Below are positions 25,615 to 33,348 of a DNA stretch of 64,000 nt, in pieces. The notes under the pieces were generated by a model. The model was not told where the DNA came from, searched no databases, and saw only the letters and a list, made by a program, of their open reading frames with translations. Source of the DNA: Mucilaginibacter phyllosphaerae (GTDB taxonomy: Bacteria; Bacteroidota; Bacteroidia; Sphingobacteriales; Sphingobacteriaceae); the NCBI RefSeq assembly GCF_004378255.1, contig NZ_SNQG01000005.1:186001-250000 (forward strand), in the 5' to 3' direction. The position numbers were made by a program, and so were the translations under genes. Position 1 is the stretch's first letter. Every line of letters starts with the position of its first letter.

Positions 25615-25944
25615 TTAAGAAAGCACACTCATGGCCTCATCTACCGAGATAGAGCCGTGCGATTGATCGAGGATACATTCGCCATCTTTGATCAGCAGCA
25701 TCTGCGGCGACTCGTGGTACACCGAAAAATCTTGCGCTACTTTGTTGGATAGGTCGCGGTGTTTGATCAGGTCTAAAAAGTAAAGGGGCATATCTGCAGG
25801 CAGGTTTTCCCAGTCCATTTCAAAACGCCTTTTAGCCATCATGCTGATAGAGCAGCGGGTGCTATGCTTAAAAATAAGGCTGTAGCCCTGGTTTTGCTTA
25901 ATATTATCCAGCTGATCTGCCGTGTCCAACGATATCCATTCCAT
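25615..25944 (-). CDS. ytxJ: Bacillithiol-system redox protein YtxJ (monothiol bacilliredoxin, BrxC-like)
   Basis: 109 residues with a thioredoxin fold. The single active-site Cys is in FKHSTRCSISMMAKRRF; the VYHESPQMLLIKDGE segment holds the cis-Pro loop. The family removes bacillithiol from mixed disulfides. The bacillithiol synthase gene bshA occurs in this window at 47824, supporting the assignment. The minus-strand -7 box TACTTTTG at 25949-25956 is only 4 nt from the ATG. Monocistronic, with its own terminator. Confidence 0.92.
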   Translation of the reverse strand: MEWISLDTADQLDNIKQNQGYSLIFKHSTRCSISMMAKRRFEMDWENLPADMPLYFLDLIKHRDLSNKVAQDFSVYHESPQMLLIKDGECILDQSHGSISVDEAMSVLS

Positions 25945-25948
25945 GCAA

Positions 25949-25956
25949 CAAAAGTA
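25949..25956 (-). promoter_or_regulatory. Predicted -7 box of ytxJ
   Basis: TACTTTTG on the minus strand, 4 nt before the ATG at 25944. The transcript would be nearly leaderless. Confidence 0.6.
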
Positions 25957-26041
25957 TAGTAAAATGCCAGTTTAAAAGTAAAAACAATGTAAAACCGCTT
26001 TTAGTTTTAACTCAAAAGTAAAAAAATGACAAATTACTGTA

Positions 26042-26149
26042 TTAGCGGTGGTTAGGATACGAGCCGTATGCCGGGCATAATTTATTGGAGCATGAAGACA
26101 TGCTACCTAATGCCAGCGCCATAATTACAATGTATAAAATCTTTTTCAT
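26042..26149 (-). CDS. Tiny SPII lipoprotein (35 residues)
   Basis: Frame from ATG at 26149 to TAA at 26042. It has a lysine-start signal peptide (MKKILYIVIMALALGSMSSC) with a lipobox ending at Cys20. A 15-residue mature part, SNKLCPAYGSYPNHR, contains a second Cys followed by Pro and two Tyr. It lies between ytxJ and ribH on the same strand, 30 nt upstream of the ribH side. The clean signal peptide and lipobox argue for a real gene. Function unknown. Confidence 0.75.
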   Translation of the reverse strand: MKKILYIVIMALALGSMSSCSNKLCPAYGSYPNHR

Positions 26150-26179
26150 ATGCTTTTTCGAGTTAATATTTATACGGAT

Positions 26180-26677
26180 TTAGCCGGCCAAAGTTTCGTT
26201 TAGCCTGGCCATTTTAATGGCCGTTACAGCGGCTTCATCACCTTTGTTGCCATGTTTGCCGCCGCTGCGGTCTATCGCCTGCTGCTGATTATCCGTAGTT
26301 AATACCCCAAATATAACTGGTTTTGAATATTTTACGGCAACATTAGTTACACCATTTGCAACTGCTGCGCAAATAAAATCAAAATGGCGGGTTTCGCCCT
26401 GTATCACACAGCCCAGGGTTATCACGGCATCTAGCTTTTTGTTTTTCAGCAACAGCTCGGCGCCGCTGGTTAGCTCAAAGCTGCCCGGTACAGGGTACGA
26501 GTGAATATTTTCGGGCTGGGCGCCGTATTTTATCAGGCTATCGTATGCACCCTGGTACAGGGCATTGGTTATTTCGGCATTCCATTCTGCAACCACAATA
26601 CCAAAGCTGTAATTCTGTGCCGATGGAATTTCGCTTGCGGTTGAAAAATCTGAAAGGTTTTTTAATTGAGTAGCCAT
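26180..26677 (-). CDS. ribH: 6,7-dimethyl-8-ribityllumazine synthase
   Basis: 165 residues, whole family length. Visible motifs are FGIVVAEWNAEITNALYQGA, VPGSFELTSGAELL, the phosphate/substrate loop LGCVIQGETRHFDFI and FGVLTTDNQQQAIDRSGGKHGNKG. It condenses 5-amino-6-ribitylamino-uracil with dihydroxybutanone phosphate in riboflavin synthesis. No other rib genes are near. The flavin product serves, among others, the photolyase nearby. Confidence 0.97.
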   Translation of the reverse strand: MATQLKNLSDFSTASEIPSAQNYSFGIVVAEWNAEITNALYQGAYDSLIKYGAQPENIHSYPVPGSFELTSGAELLLKNKKLDAVITLGCVIQGETRHFDFICAAVANGVTNVAVKYSKPVIFGVLTTDNQQQAIDRSGGKHGNKGDEAAVTAIKMARLNETLAG

Positions 26678-26762
26678 TTTTTTTCAGAATTATGATTTAC
26701 GGTCTTACATCTCATAAGATACACGTAAATACTTCATGTAAAGATATCAATCGTTTTAAATA

Positions 26763-26793
26763 AATAATGCCTGCTTTTGAGGCAGGCATTATT
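26763..26793 (-). terminator. Terminator after TPR gene
   Basis: 12-bp stem AATAATGCCTGC/GCAGGCATTATT with a 7-nt loop, 24 nt after the TPR stop. The downstream minus-strand sequence is T-rich but not a pure T-run. Confidence 0.65.
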
Positions 26794-26816
26794 AACATGC
26801 TTAATAAGCAGAATAA

Positions 26817-27491
26817 TTACTTCGCTTCTGCGCGGGCAATGTATTCCTCTATATTTTGTGCTTCTGCGCTGTCAAAATAATCTGTTTTGATTTTTTTGTA
26901 GGTATCGGCAGCATCTTTAAAGTTGTTTTTAGCTTCGTAAACCAAACCCAGTTTTTTTAAGTAAAACGGCGAAAGGAATTTGTTGCTTGCTTTATCAGCC
27001 GCTTTTTTGAAGTAGGTTTCGGCCTTGTCGTAATCTTTCAATTCTACATAAGCATCACCTGCGCTACCCAAAGCCTCGGCAGCAACCATATTATCATCGC
27101 CGCGGTAGTTGGTTAAGTTTTCGATAGCCTTGCGGTATTCGCCTTTGTTTAAATAGGCGGTACCCAAATAAAAATAAGCCAGGTTAGCAACTTTGGTGTT
27201 GCTGTAATCTGCTATGATCTTTTCAAAACCAGGGTAACCGGCATCGCCTTTAATGGCTTTGTCCCAATCTTTTTTAGCCCAAAAATCTTGTGCTACGTGC
27301 ATTTGGTTGGCAGCAGTAACCTCCCTTGGTGCAAGGTAAAGCTTTAGGTAAGCCACATATATAACAATCATTACAACAATGGCTGCTGCAATAAATAACA
27401 AGCTTTTTTGGTTCTCCTGAACAAAACTACTGCTTTTTACAACAGTTGCTTTTTCTGCTGTAGTTTTGGTATTCACCTCGGTTGCTGACAT
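26817..27491 (-). CDS. Membrane-anchored tetratricopeptide-repeat protein (YfgM-like)
   Basis: 224 residues. A cytoplasmic Lys/Thr-rich N terminus is followed by one membrane helix (about 31-50, LLFIAAAIVVMIVIYVAYL). At least three TPR units follow (NLAYFYLGTAYLNKGEYRKA, AAEALGSAGDAYVELKDYDKA, FYLKKLGLVYEAKNNFKDA). The layout resembles YfgM, a periplasmic chaperone partner of the Sec translocon. The partner is inferred only from architecture. Confidence 0.88.
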   Translation of the reverse strand: MSATEVNTKTTAEKATVVKSSSFVQENQKSLLFIAAAIVVMIVIYVAYLKLYLAPREVTAANQMHVAQDFWAKKDWDKAIKGDAGYPGFEKIIADYSNTKVANLAYFYLGTAYLNKGEYRKAIENLTNYRGDDNMVAAEALGSAGDAYVELKDYDKAETYFKKAADKASNKFLSPFYLKKLGLVYEAKNNFKDAADTYKKIKTDYFDSAEAQNIEEYIARAEAK

Positions 27492-27672
27492 CTGTATTTG
27501 AAAATTAAGTTTGCAAAAATACGGTTTTCAAACCTTTTAGCAAATTTAAATTTCGCATCCTTAAAGGGCTGATTGTTTGAGTGTCTGAACCGGGATCAAA
27601 CAGATTTTTTCGATCTACCGGATTTTGAAAACACACGGCATAATGTTATTATTTAAAGGGCCATGCTGCACG

Positions 27673-27699
27673 TACAGGCGCAATGCCTCGCGCCTTGTA
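27673..27699. repeat. REP-like hairpin, copy 1
   Basis: Imperfect inverted repeat TACAGGCG...CGCCTTGTA; the core resembles the three palindromes that follow within 220 bp. Confidence 0.6.
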
Positions 27700-27735
27700 T
27701 TGCCTGGCCTATCGGGCATTCCCCTTTACCCGTAG

Positions 27736-27755
27736 AGGCGCGATACTTCGCGCCT
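27736..27755. repeat. REP-like hairpin, copy 2
   Basis: AGGCGCGA-TACT-TCGCGCCT, a perfect 8-bp stem with TACT loop. Confidence 0.75.
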
Positions 27756-27809
27756 TTGGATAGGTTGGTGCAAATTGCAGTGACGTTAATATAGGTAAAT
27801 AAATTCTAT

Positions 27810-27839
27810 CATAGATACGCGATACTTCGCGTATCTATG
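27810..27839. repeat. REP-like hairpin, copy 3
   Basis: Perfect 13-bp stem (CATAGATACGCGA) with the same TACT loop; the core GCGATACTTCGCG matches copy 2. Confidence 0.8.
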
Positions 27840-27873
27840 CATTCAAACCTAACAAGTGTTAACCTGTCTATAA

Positions 27874-27894
27874 CATACGCGAAGTATCGTGCAT
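27874..27894. repeat. REP-like hairpin, copy 4 (inverted)
   Basis: ATACGCGAAGTATCGTGCAT carries the core in the opposite orientation (CGCGAAGTATCG). The 457-bp gap 27492-27948 contains these four copies and the recF promoter box but no gene that I can see. Confidence 0.65.
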
Positions 27895-27930
27895 CTTCCA
27901 AAAATTATCAATAAACTAATGTAAAAACAC

Positions 27931-27938
27931 TAAATTTG
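27931..27938 (+). promoter_or_regulatory. Predicted -7 box of recF
   Basis: TAAATTTG, 10 nt before the recF ATG. No good -33 element. Confidence 0.5.
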
Positions 27939-27948
27939 CCTTCCGCTT

Positions 27949-29049
27949 ATGTACCTGCAGCAACTCTCTTTCATCAATTTTAAAAACTATACCGAAGCCG
28001 AAATTACACTGGCCGAGGGGGTGAATGCTTTTGTGGGTAATAACGGGGCGGGTAAAACCAACCTGCTGGATGCAGTGCACTACCTCTCGCTTTGTAAAAG
28101 CTATTTTAACCCGATTGATACGCAGCAAATAAAACAGGGTGCCGATTTTTTTATGATCAACGGCATTTTTCAAAAAAACGGGAATAAAGAAGTAGTGGCC
28201 TGCGGGGTTAAGCGTAATCAAAAAAAGCAGTTTAAACGCAATAAGAAAGACTACCAGCGCCTGGCCGACCATATTGGCCTGCTGCCCCTGGTAATGATCT
28301 CGCCGTATGACATCAGCATTATTATAGAAGGTAGTGAGGAACGCCGCAAATTCATCGATAATGTGATCTCGCAGACCGACCATCAATACCTGGATGAACT
28401 GATAGCCTATAATAAGGTATTAACCAACCGCAACGCGCTGCTAAAGCAAATTGCCGATACCGGCCGTTACGACCCGGAACTGCTGGCCGTTTTTGATGAA
28501 CAATTAATAGCATCCGGCGCGCGCATTTTTGAAAAACGCCGTGCCTTTATGGAAAGCTTTACCCAAATTTTTAACCGGCATTACCAGTTTATAAGCGAGG
28601 ATGCCGAACGGGTGGAAATGGTTTACGAATCGCAATTACTGCAGGATAGCTTTGCTAATCTGCTAAAAAAAAGCATGGAGCGCGACCGCATCCTGGAGCG
28701 CACCACAACCGGCATCCACAAGGACGACCTGCAGTTTAACATCCACGGCATGGCCATGAAAAAGTTTGGATCGCAGGGGCAGCAAAAATCTTTTCTGATA
28801 GCCTTAAAACTGGCGCAATATACCTTCCTTACGCAAAAAAAAGGGTTTAAGCCTTTGCTGCTGCTGGATGATATTTTTGATAAGCTGGATGATAGCCGGG
28901 TAACCAAGCTGATGCAAATGGTATCTAACAACGATTTTGGGCAGGTGTTTATAACCGATACCAGCCGGGCCAGGGTAGAAGGGATTTTTAATAAGATAAG
29001 TGTGGATGTAAAACTGTTTAAGGTAATGGAGGGTGGCATAGATGCGTAA
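27949..29049 (+). CDS. recF: DNA replication/repair protein RecF
   Basis: 366 residues, normal length. N-terminal LQQLSFINFKNYTEAEI, Walker A GNNGAGKTN at 30-38, an ABC-type signature region (KKFGSQGQQKSFLIALKLAQ) and Walker B with D-loop (PLLLLDDIFDKLDDSR) are all present. RecF loads RecA at single-strand gaps with RecO and RecR; recO is in this window at 60124. The start ATG closely follows a TAAATTTG promoter box. It overlaps dciA by 8 nt. Confidence 0.97.
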   Translation: MYLQQLSFINFKNYTEAEITLAEGVNAFVGNNGAGKTNLLDAVHYLSLCKSYFNPIDTQQIKQGADFFMINGIFQKNGNKEVVACGVKRNQKKQFKRNKKDYQRLADHIGLLPLVMISPYDISIIIEGSEERRKFIDNVISQTDHQYLDELIAYNKVLTNRNALLKQIADTGRYDPELLAVFDEQLIASGARIFEKRRAFMESFTQIFNRHYQFISEDAERVEMVYESQLLQDSFANLLKKSMERDRILERTTTGIHKDDLQFNIHGMAMKKFGSQGQQKSFLIALKLAQYTFLTQKKGFKPLLLLDDIFDKLDDSRVTKLMQMVSNNDFGQVFITDTSRARVEGIFNKISVDVKLFKVMEGGIDA

Positions 29050-29332
29050 GGCCAATGATAAAACGCTGAAAGAGGCCATTGAGCAGATGCTTAATGTGTA
29101 TAAAATTAAGCGCCGTTATGATGAAACCGCTATTGCAAGCGCATGGCCGCAATTGGTGGGTAAATCTGTAGCTAACCGCACTAAGGAGTTATTTATACGC
29201 GATAAGAAGTTGTTTTTACGGATAGAATCTTCTGTAATAAAAAACGAATTGGTAATGATGCGCAACCAAATCATCCACAAAATAAATGAAGATGCTAATA
29301 CAGAATTAGTAACAGAAATCGTATTCCTATAA
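29042..29332 (+). CDS. DciA-like (DUF721) replicative helicase loader candidate
   Basis: 96 residues covering a DUF721 domain: LKEAIEQMLNVYKIKRRYDE, then IASAWPQLVGKSVANRTKELFIRDKKLFL and VMMRNQIIHKIN. DciA proteins recruit DnaB-type helicase in bacteria without DnaC/DnaI. The 8-nt overlap with recF indicates coupling and is a common Bacteroidota arrangement. Confidence 0.88.
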   Translation: MRKANDKTLKEAIEQMLNVYKIKRRYDETAIASAWPQLVGKSVANRTKELFIRDKKLFLRIESSVIKNELVMMRNQIIHKINEDANTELVTEIVFL

Positions 29333-29364
29333 ATAAACGTAGATTATTTTACCCAATGTGGGGA

Positions 29365-29565
29365 TTATCTTCCGCGGGAAAAACGCAGGCGATGTGATAC
29401 TTTACGGAAACTATCATCCATGATCTGCGAAAAGGCAAGCAAAAAGATACCAGGGAAGATAAATGCAAACTGCGCCTCAGGATGGTTTCTGAAGATATCC
29501 ATAGAAGTAACGATTATAGCAACAATGATTAATGAATAGATCAGGTACTTAAACAGTGACTTCAT
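29365..29565 (-). CDS. Small two-helix membrane protein
   Basis: 66 residues from ATG at 29565; the frame extends to 29619, but the inner ATG begins a normal N terminus (MKSLFKYLIYSLIIVAIIV). Two hydrophobic segments (about 7-21 and 31-46) and a basic tail (VSHRLRFSRGR). No family recognised. It converges on dciA. Confidence 0.6.
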   Translation of the reverse strand: MKSLFKYLIYSLIIVAIIVTSMDIFRNHPEAQFAFIFPGIFLLAFSQIMDDSFRKVSHRLRFSRGR

Positions 29566-29651
29566 GGCTTTTGCATTTAATTGGCGGGCGTAAAGTTGCC
29601 CTGGTATGTAAAGGTACACATTGCTTTTAGTTTCGCAACTAAAATGCCAAA

Positions 29652-29689
29652 AAAAAGCGTTTGTAAGGTATATTTTACAAACGCTTTTT
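29652..29689. terminator. Bidirectional-looking terminator after ndk
   Basis: Perfect 15-bp arms (AAAAAGCGTTTGTAA and complement) with an 8-nt loop, 19 nt after the ndk stop. Confidence 0.9.
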
Positions 29690-29707
29690 CAATTGAGCCT
29701 CAATAAT

Positions 29708-30127
29708 TTAGAATCTTTCGAATGCCGAAAAGAAGAAGTTGCCTTCAATGGCTGCGTTCTCGTCAGAATCTGACCCGTGCACGGCATTGGCATCGATAGA
29801 TTTTGCAAATAAGTTACGGATGGTGCCCTTGTCAGCCTTGGCCGGGTCGGTAGCGCCAATCAGTTTACGAAAATCTTCGATAGCATTATCTTTTTCCAGT
29901 ATGGCCGCCACGATAGGGCCTGATGACATAAAGCCAACCAGGTCTGCAAAGAAACCGCGTTCGGCATGCACTGCGTAAAATTCACCCGCTTTTTCGGGGC
30001 TTAGTGATGTGTATTTTAATGCTACAATTTTAAAACCCGCTTTGGTTATGTGATCTAAAATAGCACCAATGTGGCCGTTTGCAACTGCATCGGGCTTTAT
30101 CATTGTAAAAGTTCTGTTATTTGCCAT
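29708..30127 (-). CDS. ndk: Nucleoside diphosphate kinase
   Basis: 139 residues from ATG at 30127 ([15 protein letters not shown]). The upstream frame overlaps the promoter. The phospho-accepting His is in [25 protein letters not shown], the Kpn loop and [13 protein letters not shown] are typical. It transfers gamma-phosphates between nucleoside triphosphates. A minus-strand -7 box TACTTTTG lies at 30158-30165. Confidence 0.97.
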   Translation of the reverse strand: MANNRTFTMIKPDAVANGHIGAILDHITKAGFKIVALKYTSLSPEKAGEFYAVHAERGFFADLVGFMSSGPIVAAILEKDNAIEDFRKLIGATDPAKADKGTIRNLFAKSIDANAVHGSDSDENAAIEGNFFFSAFERF

Positions 30128-30157
30128 TGTGTAATATGCTTGATAATTAAAGTGGCG

Positions 30158-30165
30158 CAAAAGTA
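30158..30165 (-). promoter_or_regulatory. Predicted -7 box of ndk
   Basis: TACTTTTG on the minus strand, 30 nt before the ATG. Confidence 0.55.
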
Positions 30166-30230
30166 GGGTTTTATAACTGAAAATTAAAGCTTTTGCTATA
30201 AATATGCTATACGTATTTAATTAATTTACT

Positions 30231-30238
30231 TAGCTTTG
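30231..30238 (+). promoter_or_regulatory. Predicted -7 box of the DHH phosphoesterase gene
   Basis: TAGCTTTG on the plus strand, 17 nt before the ATG at 30256. Confidence 0.5.
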
Positions 30239-30255
30239 CAACTCTTTTAAAATTG

Positions 30256-31266
30256 ATGTTGGATTTAGCTTCGCTTACTGAACTTTTAAGTCAGCCCCGT
30301 AAAATTGTGATCACCACCCATCATAAGCCTGATGGTGACGCCATGGGATCGTCTTTAGGGTTATACAATTTTTTGATACAGCTTGGGCACCACGCCAAAG
30401 TAGTTACCCCAACAGATTACCCGGAGTTTTTAGCCTGGATGCCCGGTAACGAAGAGGTGATCATCTATACAGAAAATAAGGATCTTTCGGCCAGGTTGAT
30501 TGCCGATGCCGGGATCATTTTTTGCCTCGACTTTAACGCCCTTGGCCGCATCAACGAGATGGGTGCGCTGGTAGGCGAAAGCAAAGCCATTAAAGTGATG
30601 ATAGACCATCACCTGGAGCCCGAAGATTTTGACGATTACCGCCATTGGGATATCAATGCCTGCGCAGCTGCACAGCTGGTTTACACCTTTATAGCTAACC
30701 AGCTTAATCAAAAGCAATATATCAATAAAGATGTTGCTACCTGTTTATATACAGGCATCATGACGGATTCTGCATCCTTCCGTTTGCCAAACACCACAGC
30801 AACGGTGCACCGCATAGTGGCCGACCTGATTGATGCCGGCGCCAATAACTCCCGCATTCACGAATTGATCTACAGCAGCTCGTCAGAAAACCGCCTGCGC
30901 TTTTTAGGCCATTGCCTGGCAAACTGTTTAGAGATACTGCCCGAATACAATACGGCCATTATTACCGTTAGTAAAAGTGATATTGCCCGGTTTGATGTAA
31001 ACACCGGCGATACCGAAGGGATTGTTAACTATGCACTATCTATAGCAAATGTGCATTTAGCCGCCTTTGTGGTTGAACGTACCGATAGGGTTAAACTATC
31101 CTTACGCTCTAAAGGCGAATTCCCGGCTAATGAGATCTGTAAAAAATATTTTGAAGGCGGCGGGCACCGCAATGCCGCCGGCGGGCAGTCTGATGAATCG
31201 CTGGAGGCAACCGTAGCCAAATTAAAATCAATATTACCCCAGTATAAAACACTATTATTACAATAA
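30256..31266 (+). CDS. DHH/DHHA1 family phosphoesterase (NrnA-like oligoribonuclease / pAp phosphatase)
   Basis: 336 residues from ATG at 30256; the in-frame TTG just before it is not needed. Metal motifs are THHKPDGDAMGSS, CLDFNALGR and IDHHLEPEDF (DHH). The C-terminal DHHA1 motif is GGGHRNAAGG. NrnA-type enzymes degrade nanoRNA and dephosphorylate pAp; other members of the group cleave cyclic dinucleotides. No PAS or GGDEF domain, so NrnA is favoured. The FKBP gene follows after 16 nt. Confidence 0.92.
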   Translation: MLDLASLTELLSQPRKIVITTHHKPDGDAMGSSLGLYNFLIQLGHHAKVVTPTDYPEFLAWMPGNEEVIIYTENKDLSARLIADAGIIFCLDFNALGRINEMGALVGESKAIKVMIDHHLEPEDFDDYRHWDINACAAAQLVYTFIANQLNQKQYINKDVATCLYTGIMTDSASFRLPNTTATVHRIVADLIDAGANNSRIHELIYSSSSENRLRFLGHCLANCLEILPEYNTAIITVSKSDIARFDVNTGDTEGIVNYALSIANVHLAAFVVERTDRVKLSLRSKGEFPANEICKKYFEGGGHRNAAGGQSDESLEATVAKLKSILPQYKTLLLQ

Positions 31267-31282
31267 GAACTAAAAAAAGAAA

Positions 31283-32245
31283 ATGAGAAAAAACTTAATG
31301 ATCATAGCAGTTGCGGCATTAGGGCTTGCAAGTTGCAAAGGCGGGTTTAAACAAGGCGAAGGCGGTTTGTTATACAACATCCGTACAGATAAGGCCGGCG
31401 CTACCATTAAACCGGGCGATTTTGTAAGCCTTAACCTAATCCTGAAAACCGAGGGCGACTCGGTAATTGGCAGCACCTATGATTTGGGCCGCCCCGTGCC
31501 GCAGATTATGGAAAAAAGCAGCCGTAAAGGTGATATCTCTTCCGCATTTTTATTACTAAGCGAAGGTGATAGCGCAACCGTTAAATTAGCGGTTGATTCG
31601 ATGTTTAAGAAAGGCCAGCCTAAGCCGCCGGGCATTAAAGGTAAATACCTGGTTTACGAGGTTAAAATTGAAAAAGTAATTCCACGTGGTTCTGCAAGCG
31701 AAGCGGTTTTCCAGGCGCATGTTACCGATTACTTTAAGGCACAGGCCGACGTGATCAAAAAACAGGAGCCTGCCAAGATCAAAAAATTTATCGAAGACAA
31801 AAAACTTGCTACTAAAACCACAGCATCGGGCTTACAGTATGTAATTACCAAACCGGGTGCAGGTGCAAACGCAACCGTAGGTGATACCGCCGTTGTTAAT
31901 TACATTGGTAAAACTTTAAATGATAAATTGTTTGATACCAGCATTAAAGAAGAAGCCATGAAATCTACCAAAGATTTTGACCCGCGCCGCCGTTACGAGC
32001 CTATTAAGGTGGTAGTTGGCCAGGGTGCTGTAATTAAAGGCTGGGACGAAGGTTTGCAATTGTTAAACAAAGGCGCCAAAGCTACTTTGGTGATCCCGTC
32101 AAACCTGGGTTGGGGCGAACAAGGCGCTCCGCCAAAGATCGGTTCTTTTGCACCGGTTACCTTTGATGTAGAAATGGTGAACATTATTAAAGCCAACCCT
32201 AACGCGCCTAAGCCTGCACAGCCTGCAGCCCCGGCAGTTAGATAA
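31283..32245 (+). CDS. FKBP-type peptidyl-prolyl isomerase lipoprotein
   Basis: 320 residues with a lipoprotein signal (IIAVAALGLASC, lipid on Cys18). A degenerate FKBP-like N-terminal half (LLYNIRTDKAGATIKPGDFV) precedes a complete C-terminal FKBP domain (TASGLQYVITKPGAGANATVGD, KVVVGQGAVIKGWDEGLQLL). It ends with a Pro/Ala-rich tail. It helps fold periplasmic or outer-membrane proteins. A paralogue follows immediately. Confidence 0.92.
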   Translation: MRKNLMIIAVAALGLASCKGGFKQGEGGLLYNIRTDKAGATIKPGDFVSLNLILKTEGDSVIGSTYDLGRPVPQIMEKSSRKGDISSAFLLLSEGDSATVKLAVDSMFKKGQPKPPGIKGKYLVYEVKIEKVIPRGSASEAVFQAHVTDYFKAQADVIKKQEPAKIKKFIEDKKLATKTTASGLQYVITKPGAGANATVGDTAVVNYIGKTLNDKLFDTSIKEEAMKSTKDFDPRRRYEPIKVVVGQGAVIKGWDEGLQLLNKGAKATLVIPSNLGWGEQGAPPKIGSFAPVTFDVEMVNIIKANPNAPKPAQPAAPAVR

Positions 32246-32263
32246 TTATTATAAAACTTATAC

Positions 32264-32295
32264 AGCCTTCCGGTTTTACCCGGAGGGCTTTTTTT
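32264..32295 (+). terminator. Terminator between the tandem FKBP genes
   Basis: 10-bp stem AGCCTTCCGG/CCGGAGGGCT with one G-U pair, followed by seven T. It ends right at the start of the next gene. Confidence 0.8.
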
Positions 32296-32301
32296 ATGAC
32301 C

Positions 32302-33300
32302 ATGAAAAATATTCTTTTTACATCCCTTACATTTTGCCTGTTTGCCGTAAATGCAAACGCACAGTTTACCACCACTGCAAAGGGTGCGCAATATCAGATC
32401 ATCAGCACCAACCCCGGCGCTAAGTTAAAAATGAATGATATAATTACTTTTAATGCTACCCAAAGCACAGATAAGGATTCGGTATTGTTTAGTACTTACA
32501 GCGCAGGGCAGCCAATCAAAACCCAGATACGTGCTTCAAACAACATTGCCGATCTGATGGATATTTTCCCGCTATTGTCTGTTAATGACAGCGCAATCGT
32601 AAAAGTGCCCGTTGATTCTGTTTTTAAAGGCCACGAAACCGAGATGCCCCCCATCTTTAAAAAAGGCGGCAGCATTGTTTTTAAGCTGAAGGTTTTAAAG
32701 GTACAAACGCTGGACGAGGCGATGGCCGAGCGTAATGCCGCCCTGGGGAAAGCAAAGGCCGAAGCCGGCAAATTAAAGCTTGCCGAAACTGCCACCATGG
32801 CCGCTTATCTTAAAAAGAATAATATTACGGCAACCACTACGCCATCGGGCTTAAAATACATTGTTAAATCGGTAGGTGCTAAACCTAAACCGCTAAATGG
32901 CGATACCGTATATGTGAACTACACCGGCCAAACGCTAGATGGTAAAATGTTTGATAGCAGCATTGAGGCTGATGCAAAAGCAGGCGGTATTTTCCAGGCC
33001 GGCAGGCCGTACGAGCCTATTGATTTTGTGCTGGGCAGCAACCGCGTTATTAAAGGCTGGGAAGAGGGCTTATCGTTATTGAACGAAGGCTCGAAGGCAA
33101 GGTTTATCATCCCGTCTGACCTCGCTTATGGCGAAAATGCTTCCGGCCCGGTTATCAAACCCTTTTCAACGCTGGTGTTTGATGTAGAGCTGGTAAAAGT
33201 AGGCAGGATAAAACACGCTGCTGTTAAACCTGCTGCCAAGGCGCCGCTAAAGAAAAAAACGGCTGTTAAAAAGCGAACCGCCACAAAAAAGAAAAATTAA
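32302..33300 (+). CDS. FKBP-type peptidyl-prolyl isomerase, secreted paralogue
   Basis: 332 residues from ATG at 32302 (an ATG at 32296 is also possible). SPI-type signal peptide (MKNILFTSLTFCLFAVNANA). The two-part layout is the same as in the upstream paralogue: N-terminal QYQIISTNPGAKLKMNDI, then an FKBP domain (TPSGLKYIVKSVGAKPKPLNGD, NRVIKGWEEGLSLLNEG). A Lys/Ala-rich tail (KKKTAVKKRTATKKKN) replaces the Pro-rich one. It arose by tandem duplication; periplasmic rather than lipid-anchored. Confidence 0.92.
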   Translation: MKNILFTSLTFCLFAVNANAQFTTTAKGAQYQIISTNPGAKLKMNDIITFNATQSTDKDSVLFSTYSAGQPIKTQIRASNNIADLMDIFPLLSVNDSAIVKVPVDSVFKGHETEMPPIFKKGGSIVFKLKVLKVQTLDEAMAERNAALGKAKAEAGKLKLAETATMAAYLKKNNITATTTPSGLKYIVKSVGAKPKPLNGDTVYVNYTGQTLDGKMFDSSIEADAKAGGIFQAGRPYEPIDFVLGSNRVIKGWEEGLSLLNEGSKARFIIPSDLAYGENASGPVIKPFSTLVFDVELVKVGRIKHAAVKPAAKAPLKKKTAVKKRTATKKKN

Positions 33301-33309
33301 TTACAATAG

Positions 33310-33337
33310 AAAAGCCATCTGCAAAGAAGGCTTTTTT
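33310..33337 (+). terminator. Terminator after second FKBP gene
   Basis: 7-bp stem AAAAGCC/GGCTTTT with a 12-nt loop and T-run. The T-run overlaps the -7 box of tatD. Confidence 0.55.
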
Positions 33338-33344
33338 ACTTTTG
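33337..33344 (+). promoter_or_regulatory. Predicted -7 box of tatD
   Basis: TACTTTTG ending 4 nt before the ATG at 33349. It shares bases with the preceding terminator's T-run. Confidence 0.6.
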
Positions 33345-33348
33345 TGCC

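Noticed and set aside
27673..27894. CRISPR-like array
   Set aside because: The units are palindromic, irregularly spaced, differ in arm length and orientation, and there are no uniform spacers or cas genes.
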